This document shows, piece after piece, positions 13,101 through 19,894 of a stretch of 64,000 nt of DNA; position 1 is the first letter of the stretch; every line of letters starts with the position of its first letter. The notes beneath the pieces were generated by a model, which saw only the letters and a list, made by a program, of their open reading frames with translations, made no database searches and had not been told where the DNA came from. The position numbers were made by a program, and so were the translations under genes. The DNA is from Coprococcus sp. Its GTDB lineage: Bacteria > Bacillota > Clostridia > Lachnospirales > Lachnospiraceae. Location: contig JAGBHU010000038.1 in assembly GCA_017935345.1 (NCBI GenBank), positions 114,302 to 178,301 on the forward strand, in the 5' to 3' direction.

Positions 13101-15198
13101 TTACAATTAAATAATCTTCAAATAAATTGTCACCCCAAACGGTTATGCTATGTTCGCCCTGTGAAAGCATATCATCAGAAGGAACCTCAATGATTCTGTA
13201 ATCGGTTCCGTTGACAAGCGTATAATCATTCCATTCAAGGGTAAATTCAGGGGAAATCTTTTCTCCTGTATAATCATATACCGTCTTTGGCATATTCAGC
13301 TTTATATCTGATGACCTCAGACTCTTTCGGTTAATTGTAAACTGGGCGGTCTGTGAGCCTACATAGGTGGTTCCGTTTCCTACAATTTTTACGGTACCGC
13401 CTGTTGTCGGTTTCAGATTTTCACCGTACTCAACCGTGTAATCCACATCCTTTACAAGCGTAATCGTTTCACCGCTTTCATTTACATATGTAACCGTAAT
13501 ATCAGGTCTAATCTGAGAACCTGAATAAGTGTGTGCAGGTATCGCTGCAATCGTTGCATTACTCAGATTCGGAAGCGTTGAAGTTATCTTAAAATTTCCC
13601 TTTGCAGTCCCGGTATAATTGTTGATACCCTCTATATAAATCGTTGCACTGCCGGGCTGAATATTATTGCTATATCCCGTTATCTTATAATCCGTTCCGA
13701 GAACAAGGGTTCTTCCGCCTAATGTAACAGTACTTGCCGGCTCTATCGCTGAGCCTGTATATTCCTGATCCGCTGCCGAAACCGTTGCAGCCGCCAGACT
13801 TAATTGTGAAATTGTGTATGTAAATTCTTTTGTTCCCGTGTAATTTCCTTTACAGGTAACAACAAATTTGTTTTCACCGACATTCCAGTCTTCATTGACA
13901 TCAAAATTCAAGGTATAGTCAGTACCTGATGTCAGTTTTCTTCCATTTTCCTCATCCGTAATGGTAACTGCCGCAATAACTCTGTTTCCATAGTTATATT
14001 GAGGACTTGTCGGTGTAACGGTAAGCTTGGACACATCCCGCTTTGCAATCGTAAAGTTCACCGTCTTGCTGCCTATATAATTTCCAAGACCTGCAACCGT
14101 AAGTGTTGCAGCAGTACCGGCATTGATATTATTACTGTAAGTGCTGATGCGGTAATCCGTTCCCTCTGTCAGTGTCTGTCCCTGATAGGTAACCGTTATT
14201 TCCGGTTTTACAGCCGAACCCGTATAATCGCATGGTGCTACTGTAACCACGGCATCCTCTATATTGTTTGTAGCACTTCCCTTTTCCAATATCGTGAAGG
14301 CTGCCGACTGTGTACCTGTATAATAACCTTTTCCCGTAACCGTTACGGTTCCCTCGCCCGCATTGATATTATTGGCATACGAAACCGTATAATCTACACC
14401 TTCTTCAAGCGCCAATCCGCTTTGTACATCGGTAACGATTACCTCCGGCTTTATCTCCTGACCTGTACAAACAAAGGAGCTTGCCTTTAATGTCATGTTC
14501 TGCTTGGACATATCGGCGGTAACTATCGTAAGGGCACGGTACACCTCATCCTTATAATTCCCCTCGCCATATATTTTCAGATAAGGTCCATAAATCGGAT
14601 CATCCGGATCGCCTACCGCAGGTTTGTCGCAATTCCAAACGATAGTATAATCCGTTCCCTCCGTAAGTGTTATGGACGCGCCGTCCTTTATTTTAACAGG
14701 GAGCTCCAAGCCGCCTTTGGCATACTCAAATTCTCTATTGGTTGAAGCACCATATGACTTTCCGTTGATATAGATTGTTCTGCCGTTTATGCTCTTTTTT
14801 GCAATATCAAATGTATCCGTCAGCGTTCCCGTACAGCCGGCCTCCTCATTACCTGTAATGGTAACGGTTGCCTTTCCGGCGTTCACATTATTTGTATAGC
14901 TGACCGTATAATAACTGGAGGGCAACGGACTTGACTCCGTTATATCATCATACGTCAAAACCTTGATTGTCTGATACGTAATCGCCTTTCCTGAATAAGT
15001 TGCAGTCCCCGCAGACGAGGTACTGCTGTTTACAAAGCCTGAGCCTACTACTCTGTAGTCCCTCAAATCAATCGTTATGTCTGCCGCATCTACTTTGCCC
15101 ATTCCGCCGATGACAAAATCACCCTGAACAACTATGGTAAACACCATCAGGATGGACATAACCAATGCAAGCAGTCGCTTTCCCAGTTTCGTTTTCAT
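1192..15198 (-). CDS. giant secreted Ig-like repeat / fibronectin type III protein
   Basis: About 4,668 residues. I choose the ATG at 15198 (MKTKLGKRLL) over the one two codons earlier because AGGCGG is then 8 bases upstream. Residues 1-38 are a signal peptide (Lys/Arg, hydrophobic core, cut near VDA-AD). Residues about 40-4290 hold about 54 repeats of 70-85 residues, each with a YTG-x-I-TPEVTV strand, a GTDYTVSYSNN turn and a VTITGKGNYTG strand. They resemble the MBG/Ig-like repeats of Firmicutes surface proteins. The last 375 residues are four fibronectin type III domains (motifs like VSGADGYYVYRY and LKAGTSYKV), ending in a Lys-rich tail. There is no LPxTG-like signal, transmembrane helix, S-layer homology or choline-binding repeat, so how it stays on the cell is unclear; the basic tail might bind the wall. 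A long adhesive or spacer fibre is my inference. Confidence 0.9.
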   Translation of the reverse strand: MKTKLGKRLLALVMSILMVFTIVVQGDFVIGGMGKVDAADITIDLRDYRVVGSGFVNSSTSSAGTATYSGKAITYQTIKVLTYDDITESSPLPSSYYTVSYTNNVNAGKATVTITGNEEAGCTGTLTDTFDIAKKSINGRTIYINGKSYGASTNREFEYAKGGLELPVKIKDGASITLTEGTDYTIVWNCDKPAVGDPDDPIYGPYLKIYGEGNYKDEVYRALTIVTADMSKQNMTLKASSFVCTGQEIKPEVIVTDVQSGLALEEGVDYTVSYANNINAGEGTVTVTGKGYYTGTQSAAFTILEKGSATNNIEDAVVTVAPCDYTGSAVKPEITVTYQGQTLTEGTDYRISTYSNNINAGTAATLTVAGLGNYIGSKTVNFTIAKRDVSKLTVTPTSPQYNYGNRVIAAVTITDEENGRKLTSGTDYTLNFDVNEDWNVGENKFVVTCKGNYTGTKEFTYTISQLSLAAATVSAADQEYTGSAIEPASTVTLGGRTLVLGTDYKITGYSNNIQPGSATIYIEGINNYTGTAKGNFKITSTLPNLSNATIAAIPAHTYSGSQIRPDITVTYVNESGETITLVKDVDYTVEYGENLKPTTGGTVKIVGNGTTYVGSQTAQFTINRKSLRSSDIKLNMPKTVYDYTGEKISPEFTLEWNDYTLVNGTDYRIIEVPSDDMLSQGEHSITVWGDNLFEDYLIVKYTIQGPQGALGDVVLEELPDYEYTGSAITPELNMTLDGYKLVEGTDYEVVEYKNNTEVGTATIHIQGIGTFSGEKYISFKITKRDVANCNITLARTSFNYTGNEISPAITAKNGDTTMVLNTDYTKEITDNIEAGEATVTITGKGNYTGTRELYFTINKISITGASVKITPVSGDYDYTGFEVTPSIEVIFDGQTLTEGLHYELIYENNVKLSTSTSKASATVTGIGSFEGSYTQTYMIVKKSITKCYIDPIDNQVYTGQAVEPEVVVRSAGEDSTPLVQGKDYTLSYQDNVEEGIATVIITGIGNYTGTDSRTFVISKTLYDLNDEGVAISAVEDQIYNFGAEIRPEIVITYDNEPLVEDTDYTVEYTNNVNAGMATITVTGKGVYSGERVITFMIVPADISDAVVSGVGTKVQYTGEAVTFDLVVTLGIATLIENKDYTVSYKNNTEVSTDDSKAEIVVTGKGNYTGVVNAGFTITRRNISECKIAPIDVQKYTKLPVCPEVVVTDGNKTLVQDTDYTVEYFNNIEATTEDSKASVVVTGIGNYVGSMNANFEIEKDLIDIANAVIQPISSQKYSFGNALTPDVNVTYSDEALTEGVDYELTYTNNINAGTATVTIKGIHDYKGTKTASFTITPVDISSAYIEGALKDTYSPAGIHVNITGFCLEVDDVIREITDMDSFEITLQDCDKAGNGTVTVSAKDNTNYTGSFQTDIVIEAASIESGELTLDKSAYEFTGSAVTPDVTVTVDGVTLEKGTDYDVTYENNTEVGEASVTVTGKGNYKGTKTAGFTITPISIVSATVTADDVTYTGSSLHTTIKVVLGDATLTEGVDYTVSYDETANVEAGTASFEITGINDYFGTKTGSFRILAKSIENCQVEGVQDATYQGQPITYELTVSDDGAALAEGKDYTVAYKNNTNAGTATVTITGKGNYKGNIEKEFTIGKLSIQAGALHIAGESYEYTGKQITPAITNITCKDGTVIENVKLVSGLTITYGENIHSGKGTVTVSAGADSNYDGNVTAEFEITKKDISDAVVVVEDAAYTGSAITPEYSIVLNGYNLTADDYTVTCYNNKDISSETNKPYIVIEGKGDFTGSITKEFAITAESLANAEINVEGTYIYDGTAKIPTYKVVIGNKTLATDVDYVAEYENNTNAGEAVIRITGTGNYSGSKTAVFTIAKKSIADYKISGVSDVTYTGSQITFDIVVGNDTETFVKDTDYTVSYSNNVNVTSDDSKAVVTVTGKGNYTGTITQEFNILGVSLDDVTVTGVEDSAVYTGAGIRFAALKLVYGQYTLINGTDYTVTYGNNTNVSTEGNPATLTIKGAGSFTGTLNYTFVITPKSLLDCSVGNIEGQLYTGSALTPEIVIKDGSYILVKGKDYEVSYSNNIEVTEEGNPAVAAITGKGNYEGEATREFTISYKVIDISGAEIQLISGDTYRYNYGVAVEPEIKVMLGENVLTAGKDYTVSYANNISAGNAAVTITGKREYKGTVSKAFTITPVDISDGRLELEADTFVYTGQAVKPTVQNIITDADGTHSVAVSDGFTVSYSNNTTAGTGIVTVTAKSGTNYTGSLTAEFTISAVELAAAEIAVADQTYTGNALTPVVTVQLNGATLIQGVDYTVTYSDNTNVGTANVTITGAGNYTGTVTGSFKITARNIGTSIVSAEAQVYTGKAIIPEITVMNGSRKLIENKDYTVAITNNIDKGTALIEISGIGNYTGTVTGSFEITAKDITDCEIADIASVIYTGKAQTPVVTVTSEGETLVLSKDYTVVYSDNVGVTTTARKAKAVITGKGNYTGSVTKIFDITAADITAAIVSGIPEKTQYTGNEIEVSGLTVILGDIQLNENSDYVLSYTNNKEVGTATVTITGAGNYQGVIEKTFEITTKDIADCQIGQIPGQKHTGSQIKPEPTVKNGQLVLTLGTDYELAYANNTDVTTAAEVIITGKGNYAGSVTVYFTISKDIVDINKADVSPVADQTYNFGEEITPVPAITYGNETLILGTDYTVSYENNVNAGTAEITITGTGFYSGTRTERFEILPYSVEEGMIVLDADVYTYTGKNITPEISGIVIPGKETITDLSGFDISYSNNKNVGSDAEIIVTAKAGTNFTGTLKASFEIIAMSVSTAGITVADAEYTGAKLTPPATVTVNGVVLTEGTDYDTLYENNVNVGTAKLTVIGKGNYTGSISENFKITEKSIADAVIAVEDQAYTGKAVTPEVTVTLGDKQLVNGTDYTVSYSDNINVGNAVVVVTGKGNYKDTVSEAFKITAKSMADAEVSPIAAETYTGTAITPAVTVHDASGAVLTAGTDYDITYTNNVNATTSDSKAAAVITGKGNYAGSLTAEFEILPASINQAVVSGYSQLVTYTGAEITFADITVSVNGNVLDAEDYQVSYTGNTYPAEDGETYFTVTGKGNYTGNVICYFQIARKDLSECTADEIEGQLWTGEAITPAVTVRNGSVVLHAGTDYEVSYENNINETTQTAKAKAVITGKGYYTGTITKEFVIAKVLTDISKASIAKIADQTYNFGKELRPEVVVTYAGKTLVQNVDYKLEYTNNVNAGTATVKITGVGNYNNSTEVTFKITKADISAAAATLKETAVVYTGSAITPSVTKLTIGSNMISDMSAFDITYSDNTNVGSAKVQITAKADSNYSGTVTAEFEITGKSIASANMTAMPAEYTGQPIVPKVTVTLDGKQLVADKDYTISCQNNTDVTANATVVITGKGNYTGSISGTFEITAKSIEGIPVQIPAQAYTGMAIKPGIQLEAGGYVLKENEDYTVSYSNNINVTTDDSKAVATIRGINNFTGRLTVNFDITAKDISKLSISDIEAQEYTGNAITPSVTIKDGSMTLVAGRDYDITYSNNTSITTEAKAVITGKGNYAGTATVTFEICETSIAGGAVTGVGKSAVYTGSEITFDDIVVVYGGNKLTKNVDYIVSYENNINVTTDSSKAYAVIKGKGNFGGEIRCAFDITPKDIGTCTIGDIAGQVYTGKAVTPKVTIKNGKALLTEGTDYTLSYENNVAITTDSSKAKVIITGKGNYTGTASKEFTIAKEIVDISNAKISAIADQYYNLGAALEPDVEVTYNGRTLEKDEDYTVSYANNKEVGTATVTINAIGANSGTINGTFKILPIDITNGTASLASETVLYTGAEIKPAVTGLQVSREGKLISVNDMSAFDISYKSNVKVGTATVTIKAKDGKGFAGTISATFEITAASIAGAQVDVADAAYTGLAVIPDVTVTLNGKTLTKGVDYTISAENNVDVTSAAVVTITGCGNYTGTLTRSFAITAKDVADCTVSDIVGAEYTGEAVTPDVTVQNGNVTLVKGTDYTVAYENNVNVSNSAKVIITGTGNYTGSVTKTFEITKKSIAQAVISGTSGAVYSGNEITFDNISVQLDGKTLTENVDYTVSYNHNVDATENAEVIITGAGNYTGIAKKTFVISPLNIEATAVVSGIPQEKTYTGKAITLTGVQVMQGAKELVLGTDYKISYANNINVTTAANPAECTITFTGNYAGSVTKEFAIIPCSIETGKIADIADQSYTGSEVTPKLTITVNGNKLGADDYTAEYSNNINIGTASVVVTGKGNYTGTLEATFTIVPAKVAGLTFVYASSTTGSVKVSWNALAGADGYYVYQYDAASKSYKLAGTVNATEYTLNGLKAGTSYKVAVSAYITLPDGSKLEGVKSEVNTSTLPAKVTGFKSTARTDTSITLAWSKVTGATGYRVYRYDTATKKYVVVKTLTGTSFTVSGLKGGTDYKFKINAYRTVYGKTLWSADTVGSFTTSVSAVKGLKLVKRGTNSITFKWSKVSGADGYYIYRYNTKTRKYVKIKDITNAATTKFVSSKLKAGTTYTYRVCAYKKSGTTKLTGKFATFKNTTRPATPIIRLKTKSKQAVIRWKKISGANGYQIYMSTKKNGKYKRVATVKSGRKVRYTKKKLKSGKTYYFKVKAYKTYKGKKVYSSYSTIKKIKVK
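2310..10260 (-). repeat. higher-order repeat: seven-domain unit of about 1.63 kb
   Basis: One repeat class has NFG or NLG instead of YTG and follows a VDIS linker. Its marker falls at 3881, 5519, 7154 and 8774, spaced 1638, 1635 and 1620 bases. A second class, longer and with an SAFDISYS-like insert, lies near 3650, 5288, 6925, 8548 and 10203. A third class (ITFDDI-type) recurs at every seventh repeat by my numbering (25, 32, 39, 46, 53). The array therefore holds almost five copies of a seven-domain block. Confidence 0.75.
2310..15000 (-). repeat. about 54 tandem Ig-like protein repeats
   Basis: I counted about 54 occurrences of the YTG/YNFG strand motif between the signal peptide and the fibronectin domains. 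The spacing is mostly 210-260 bases. Copies are diverged at the DNA level but keep the order of conserved motifs. The count was done by eye and may be off by one or two, because repeats 2 and 17 are degenerate. Confidence 0.85.
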
Positions 15199-15273
15199 AC
15201 ACATTTCCGCCTTTCTTTTCTCTTACGGATGCTTTTCCTTTGCAAATGCAAAAAGGCACCCAATTTATATAAA

Positions 15274-15302
15274 ATTTTACCAAAGATTTATAATTAATTC
15301 AA
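15274..15302 (-). promoter_or_regulatory. sigma-A-type promoter for the giant gene
   Basis: On the minus strand, TTGAAT (15302-15297), a 17-base spacer and TAAAAT (15279-15274), about 75 bases before the chosen start. The fit to consensus is moderate. Confidence 0.45.
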
Positions 15303-15352
15303 TGTGTTATATACAAAATATCAAAAAAATAATGTGACAAATAACCCTGAAT

Positions 15353-15394
15353 AGAAACAACAGGCAGATGCATATGCATCTGCCTGTTGTTTCT
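15353..15394. terminator. 42-bp perfect palindrome, probable terminator
   Basis: The two 21-base arms are perfectly complementary with no unpaired loop bases. It lies 23 bases after the stop of the sortase-substrate gene. The T-tract is weak (TGTTGTTTCTATT), so termination may depend mainly on hairpin strength. In DNA form it could also extrude as a cruciform. Confidence 0.6.
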
Positions 15395-15417
15395 GTTTAT
15401 TGTTGATATCAAATATT

Positions 15418-16041
15418 CTATTTCAGTTTCTTTAATGAGATTACAATTCCTGCCATTGCCAAAAATGCCGCCGTACCAAACCAAAGTATTGCATCTCCGG
15501 TTTTCGGTGAACCTCCCGGTTTCTTTCCGTCCTGCGGGTTCTCCTCCGTCTGTCCCTGTGTTGTCGGTTCGTTTGTATCTTCCTCCGTATCCTCTATATC
15601 TACAGAATCGAGTACAAACACGGCAACCTGTCCCTCCTTTTTAAGAACAGCAGAAACAACACCGTTTGAAATCGTATGCGATACGTTCGACCATTGATTT
15701 GTCTTATCAAGAATTTTCACTTTAACGGTCATATCCGATGTAAGACCTGCTGTTCTGATGTCCGTAGTTACCGACTCCGAAAAATCATATTCTCCAACCG
15801 CAGTAACACTAAATATTCCTAATGTAGAATATCCATCTAAGGTTTCATCGCCCAATACATCTTTCGGCAGACTGCCGCCCAACAGCTTTTTAATATCAGG
15901 AATCGACGCATCGGCATCTGCCACAAGGATATCCGATGAATCCGTTGAAAAATCTGCCGTAGGACTGCTATTTGCATATACGGTTATACTGACAGCAAAA
16001 AGCATAACCAACGCTGTTATTAAAACAGAAATTTTCTTCAT
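15418..16041 (-). CDS. small sortase-anchored surface protein (SPKTGD signal)
   Basis: 207 residues with a signal peptide (MKKISVLITALVMLFAV, cut near YAN), an extracellular part of about 130 residues, an acidic linker rich in Thr and Glu (DTEEDTNEPTTQ), then SPKTGD, a hydrophobic helix and the basic end KKLK: a complete sorting signal. SPKTG fits the (S/P)PxTG motif reported for clostridial class B sortases such as that of Clostridioides difficile. The gene lies just downstream of a class B sortase, so it is its likely substrate. The extracellular part resembles no family I know. It has its own promoter at 16080-16108 and a GGGGG-type ribosome-binding site. Confidence 0.8.
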   Translation of the reverse strand: MKKISVLITALVMLFAVSITVYANSSPTADFSTDSSDILVADADASIPDIKKLLGGSLPKDVLGDETLDGYSTLGIFSVTAVGEYDFSESVTTDIRTAGLTSDMTVKVKILDKTNQWSNVSHTISNGVVSAVLKKEGQVAVFVLDSVDIEDTEEDTNEPTTQGQTEENPQDGKKPGGSPKTGDAILWFGTAAFLAMAGIVISLKKLK

Positions 16042-16079
16042 AACAAAATTCCCCCAATTGTCTCATTCATGTAGTCCAA

Positions 16080-16108
16080 ATAATAGCATTCCCAAAAAGC
16101 AAAGTCAA
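16080..16108 (-). promoter_or_regulatory. sigma-A-type promoter for the sortase substrate
   Basis: TTGACT (16108-16103), a 17-base spacer and TATTAT (16085-16080) on the minus strand, 39 bases before the start codon. This is one of the best matches in the window. It would let the substrate be made independently of the sortase. Confidence 0.75.
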
Positions 16109-16147
16109 TTGTTAAAAAAGCTGATTTTTATTGCATGAAACCCGTAT

Positions 16148-17101
16148 TTAAGGCGTTTTAATTTCTACCTGTACAGCCTGAACCAGCAGTCGCTCATCCT
16201 CATCACCACAACATGTTGATAAAGTCAAAATATGGCTATCAACATCTACCGTTTCGTCATTTTTTACAGTAGCATATAAACTTTTCATGTTATAAATATA
16301 CTCTATATATGATTTTTTTATCTCATCGTTTGAAAAATCATAACTGTTCAATATATGTCTGTCGTCATATCGGTACACGGCAAACACGCGATATACAATG
16401 ATAGATTCAGGCGTATAAATATATACATATCTATGATTATCCAGAAATTCCGGCTCTTCATAGCTGTGAAGGCTTCTGAACATACTTCCGTTTTTCATAT
16501 TGTGCCCGTATAAAACCGTGTTAAAATCATCAAACTTTTTACTGTTTATTTTTTCCGTATAGATTGCGCCATCCACACTATAATCTCCATTGGAGTCATG
16601 GGTCAGATAAAAGGAATCATCGTCATTCTGAAGAACAGGATAATCCACCTCCGTCCCCGGAATATATATCCATGCATAGATATCCGGATTGATTTCTCTC
16701 AGCTTATGAAAATCAATGGGTATCGTAAGCTCCGCCGCACCGGAAATAGAATCGCTATCTGAATATTGATATTCATGCTTCACGATTTTCCGCATTTCCT
16801 CTATATTCATCTCACTTCTTCTATGCGATAATATATAATACACAATAAAACATGCCGAGCATATCAACAATACAAGAGAACCTATAAGCAGCAAAACCCA
16901 GCCTTTTTTACACTTTTTTCTAACCAACGGCTTTTTATGATCTTTTACAGCCGCCATGCCGGCTTCCCCGTTTACCTTCTCAAGCTTATTCTCCTGTACA
17001 ATCTTCTGAGCAAGCTTTATCGCAGCATCCAGCACTTCTTCAGATATCCCTGCGCCTGATTCATATTCACTTATCTTATCGTCTCTTTCGTCATAACCCA
17101 T
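16148..17101 (-). CDS. srtB: class B sortase
   Basis: 317 residues. Membrane transpeptidase that cuts a sorting signal between Thr and Gly and joins the protein to the wall. Residues 1-65 are a charged cytosolic segment, 68-91 the membrane anchor and about 125-317 the sortase domain. The catalytic triad is visible: His200 in LYGHNM, Cys297 in LSTC and Arg304 in DERLLVQ. The TEVDYPVLQ segment and the spacing between His and Cys fit class B. A long cytosolic extension is unusual for the class, and the upstream LCP protein has one too. It starts 11 bases after the LCP gene, so the two are probably cotranscribed. Confidence 0.9.
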   Translation of the reverse strand: MGYDERDDKISEYESGAGISEEVLDAAIKLAQKIVQENKLEKVNGEAGMAAVKDHKKPLVRKKCKKGWVLLLIGSLVLLICSACFIVYYILSHRRSEMNIEEMRKIVKHEYQYSDSDSISGAAELTIPIDFHKLREINPDIYAWIYIPGTEVDYPVLQNDDDSFYLTHDSNGDYSVDGAIYTEKINSKKFDDFNTVLYGHNMKNGSMFRSLHSYEEPEFLDNHRYVYIYTPESIIVYRVFAVYRYDDRHILNSYDFSNDEIKKSYIEYIYNMKSLYATVKNDETVDVDSHILTLSTCCGDEDERLLVQAVQVEIKTP

Positions 17102-17112
17102 CTGCTGTACCT

Positions 17113-18336
17113 TTAATTCAATTCTGTATAAAATATCTCTAATATCAGATTAACAAGCCCTGCTTCGTCAACGATATATTCATCATAATAGTTACTTCTC
17201 TCATAAATCCCCGGAACGGTGTATATCTCTTCCTCCCGCATATCACATTCAGAAACAACATCCGCCAGATATGTAATCTCGTCAAAATCCAGATTTGTTA
17301 CGATATGCTCCTTCAATTCACGATAGATATCCAATATCCTTGAAGGTTTATTATCTATCTGCTTTATCAGCTGCTGATACCATTCATATACATATTGGCT
17401 TTGTCTTTCTATTCTTGCAGTATTCGTACCGATTTCGCCTGAATGGCTGTCACGTGCAGTCACATATTTCAAAGCAAGTTCGCCATTAAGTTCGATTTCC
17501 CGGCCTTTTATTATCTCTTCATCCAATGTTTCAAGACTCTCCAAGGTAACACCGCCAACCACATCATTCATCTCTGGAATTGCCGTCATATTTACCGATA
17601 AATAGCCATGTATCGGGAGCTGGTACATCATATTTGAAACCGTTTCACGCATAAGCTTGCAGCCTTCTTCCTCGCTTGTTCCATATGCATATGACAACGC
17701 AATCTGCATATCAGATGTCGTTATATATTCCCCAGCCGGATTATACACCTTCACCGCACTGACAGAATCGCGATTAATATTGATACATGCTATCTGCTTA
17801 TCTTTTGTATTGATTGCAACAAGAATATTGGCATCGGAATCGCCCTTGTCATCAATCCCCATGACAAGTATTGTTATCATATTTTCATTATAGATATATC
17901 TTTTCCCGTTATGATAGACAACATCCTCTTCATAGCTGATATCCTGTCCCTCAAGTGCCGGATTATGATTCTCTGACACACGCCTGAGCTTTGTTCTGCC
18001 ACGCAGCTTTAATATGGCAAAAACCGCCACAATACAAATCACCGCAACGGCGAACAAAGCACCGATACAAATCAGAATTCTCTTCAAATGATATTTTCTT
18101 GTCTTTTCTGCCCTGATAGCTTTTTTGTCAACAAAAATCTCCTGTTCCGAAAAAAATGCATCCGCATCCTTTCCAAATGCAGATTTATCATCTTCCCGCA
18201 GAACATTCTCCCCTTTTTTCAAAGCATCCGCAACGCTTAACGCTGCCGTTATTTCCTTTTCTCTTCTGCTCTCCTTCGTCATCTGTTCCGCAAGTGCTAC
18301 GGCTTCTGCAAACTGCTTATCCTCATTTTCCTTCAT
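17113..18336 (-). CDS. LytR-CpsA-Psr (LCP) family protein
   Basis: 407 residues. LCP enzymes move undecaprenyl-phosphate-linked glycopolymers onto peptidoglycan outside the membrane. Residues 1-80 are cytosolic and highly charged (two stretches like AVALAEQMTKESRREKE), about 82-110 span the membrane, and about 155-330 form the LCP core with ITILVMGIDDKG, NINRDSV, a YAYG-type segment and the Arg-containing ARDSHSGEIGTNTARIERQ. The second core Arg region is typical of the family. Being next to a sortase suggests a shared role in surface decoration. The ATG follows CGGAG by 6 bases. Confidence 0.85.
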   Translation of the reverse strand: MKENEDKQFAEAVALAEQMTKESRREKEITAALSVADALKKGENVLREDDKSAFGKDADAFFSEQEIFVDKKAIRAEKTRKYHLKRILICIGALFAVAVICIVAVFAILKLRGRTKLRRVSENHNPALEGQDISYEEDVVYHNGKRYIYNENMITILVMGIDDKGDSDANILVAINTKDKQIACININRDSVSAVKVYNPAGEYITTSDMQIALSYAYGTSEEEGCKLMRETVSNMMYQLPIHGYLSVNMTAIPEMNDVVGGVTLESLETLDEEIIKGREIELNGELALKYVTARDSHSGEIGTNTARIERQSQYVYEWYQQLIKQIDNKPSRILDIYRELKEHIVTNLDFDEITYLADVVSECDMREEEIYTVPGIYERSNYYDEYIVDEAGLVNLILEIFYTELN

Positions 18337-18410
18337 GGCATCTCCGTCTTTTCAACACTTCTTCGCTGGTAACTGCTTTTGCACTCCATAAAAGCTTCCT
18401 GATTTTAGCG

Positions 18411-18446
18411 AAAAATCCGCCTCATTTTGCATAAGACGGATTTTAA
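18411..18446 (-). terminator. intrinsic terminator after glyA
   Basis: On the minus strand AAAATCCG(TC) and (GG)CGGATTTTT pair around a loop of about 13 bases, and the stem ends in a T-run. It lies 70 bases after the glyA stop. Confidence 0.8.
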
Positions 18447-18514
18447 TCTTAACTATATTGTCTCATAGATATAAACATATCACATATTCCTGTTCAATAT
18501 ATCATCACATTTAT

Positions 18515-19750
18515 TTAGGCATACAAAGGATATTTCTCCACAATACTCTTTACAAGAGCTGTTGCTTTCTCTGCATCCTTATCCATAACGGCTGCCTTAA
18601 TCGCATCGGCAATAATCTCCATATCTGCCTCATTTGCACCTCTTGAGGTAATTGCAGGTGTACCAAGTCTGATACCGCTGGTTACAAATGGTGACTTCGG
18701 ATCGTTTGGAACAGTATTTTTATTTGCCGTAATATGAACTTCATCCAGAAGCTTCTCCACCTCTTTACCTGTCATATCAAGATTCTGCAAATCCATAAGC
18801 ATCAAATGATTATCTGTACCGCCTGATACAATATGAAAGCCTCTTGCCATAAGTGCATTTGCAAGAGCTGCCGCATTCTTGACAACCTGTTGCTGATATG
18901 CCTTAAACTCAGGCGTAAGCGCCTCCTTAAAGCATACTGCCTTACCTGCGATAACATGCATCAGCGGACCTCCCTGAATACCAGGGAATACTGCCTTATT
19001 AAAGTTGAATTTCTCATTTACTTCATTGCTGCACATAATCATTCCGCCTCTTGGTCCGCGCAGTGTCTTATGTGTTGTCGTTGTTGTTACATGTGCATAT
19101 GGAATAGGACTCATGTGAAGTCCTGCTGCCACGAGACCGGCAATGTGTGCCATGTCTACCATAAGGTATGCACCCACTTCATCAGCAATCTCTCTCATAC
19201 GCTTAAAATCAATCGCTCTTGCATAAGCGGAAGCACCTGCCACAATCAGCTTCGGCTTGCATGCTTTTGCTATCTCAAGTACATTGTCATAATCTATAAA
19301 ACCATCATCATTTACTCCGTAAGGTACACAATTGAAATATTTTCCTGACATATTTACAGGTGAACCATGTGTCAGATGTCCGCCGTGGTCGAGATTCATA
19401 CCCATAAACGTATCACCGGGAGAAAGCATGGCAAAAAATACTGCCATATTTGCCTGTGCACCTGAATGTGGCTGAACATTTACATATTCGCAGCCAAACA
19501 ATTCCTTGGCTCTGTCCCTTGCCAAATCTTCAACTACATCTACATGTACGCAACCGCCATAATATCTCTTTCCCGGATATCCCTCGGCATACTTATTTGT
19601 AAGGTGGCTTCCCATAGCCGCCATAACAGCCTTTGAAACAATATTTTCCGATGCAATAAGCTCAAGGTTATTGTTCTGTCTGTTGAACTCATCTGTCATA
19701 GCTGCTGCAATTTCAGGGTCTACCTTTGTAATCTCATCAAAACTAAACAT
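18515..19750 (-). CDS. glyA: serine hydroxymethyltransferase
   Basis: 411 residues. PLP enzyme that converts serine and tetrahydrofolate to glycine and 5,10-methylene-tetrahydrofolate. The start at 19750 ([10 protein letters not shown]) has GGAGG 8 bases upstream; the open frame runs 19 codons further but without a site. Visible motifs are [10 protein letters not shown], the glycine-rich YPGKRYYGG loop, [12 protein letters not shown] and the PLP lysine K228 in [14 protein letters not shown]. Length is normal for the family. It is preceded by its own promoter and followed by a terminator, so it is likely monocistronic. Confidence 0.95.
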   Translation of the reverse strand: MFSFDEITKVDPEIAAAMTDEFNRQNNNLELIASENIVSKAVMAAMGSHLTNKYAEGYPGKRYYGGCVHVDVVEDLARDRAKELFGCEYVNVQPHSGAQANMAVFFAMLSPGDTFMGMNLDHGGHLTHGSPVNMSGKYFNCVPYGVNDDGFIDYDNVLEIAKACKPKLIVAGASAYARAIDFKRMREIADEVGAYLMVDMAHIAGLVAAGLHMSPIPYAHVTTTTTHKTLRGPRGGMIMCSNEVNEKFNFNKAVFPGIQGGPLMHVIAGKAVCFKEALTPEFKAYQQQVVKNAAALANALMARGFHIVSGGTDNHLMLMDLQNLDMTGKEVEKLLDEVHITANKNTVPNDPKSPFVTSGIRLGTPAITSRGANEADMEIIADAIKAAVMDKDAEKATALVKSIVEKYPLYA

Positions 19751-19815
19751 CCAATTATCCTCCACGCAAATGATTTTATATTCTACCTTTTTGAGCCAAA
19801 AACTCAATCATCACA

Positions 19816-19844
19816 ATTATATCACTTTGAAGAATATGTGACAA
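19816..19844 (-). promoter_or_regulatory. sigma-A-type promoter for glyA
   Basis: TTGTCA (19844-19839), a 17-base spacer and TATAAT (19821-19816) on the minus strand, about 65 bases before the glyA start. Confidence 0.75.
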
Positions 19845-19894
19845 CAGCTTTGAAGGAAAATATTTGTGTTTGTAATGCCAGCCGCCATCATATA

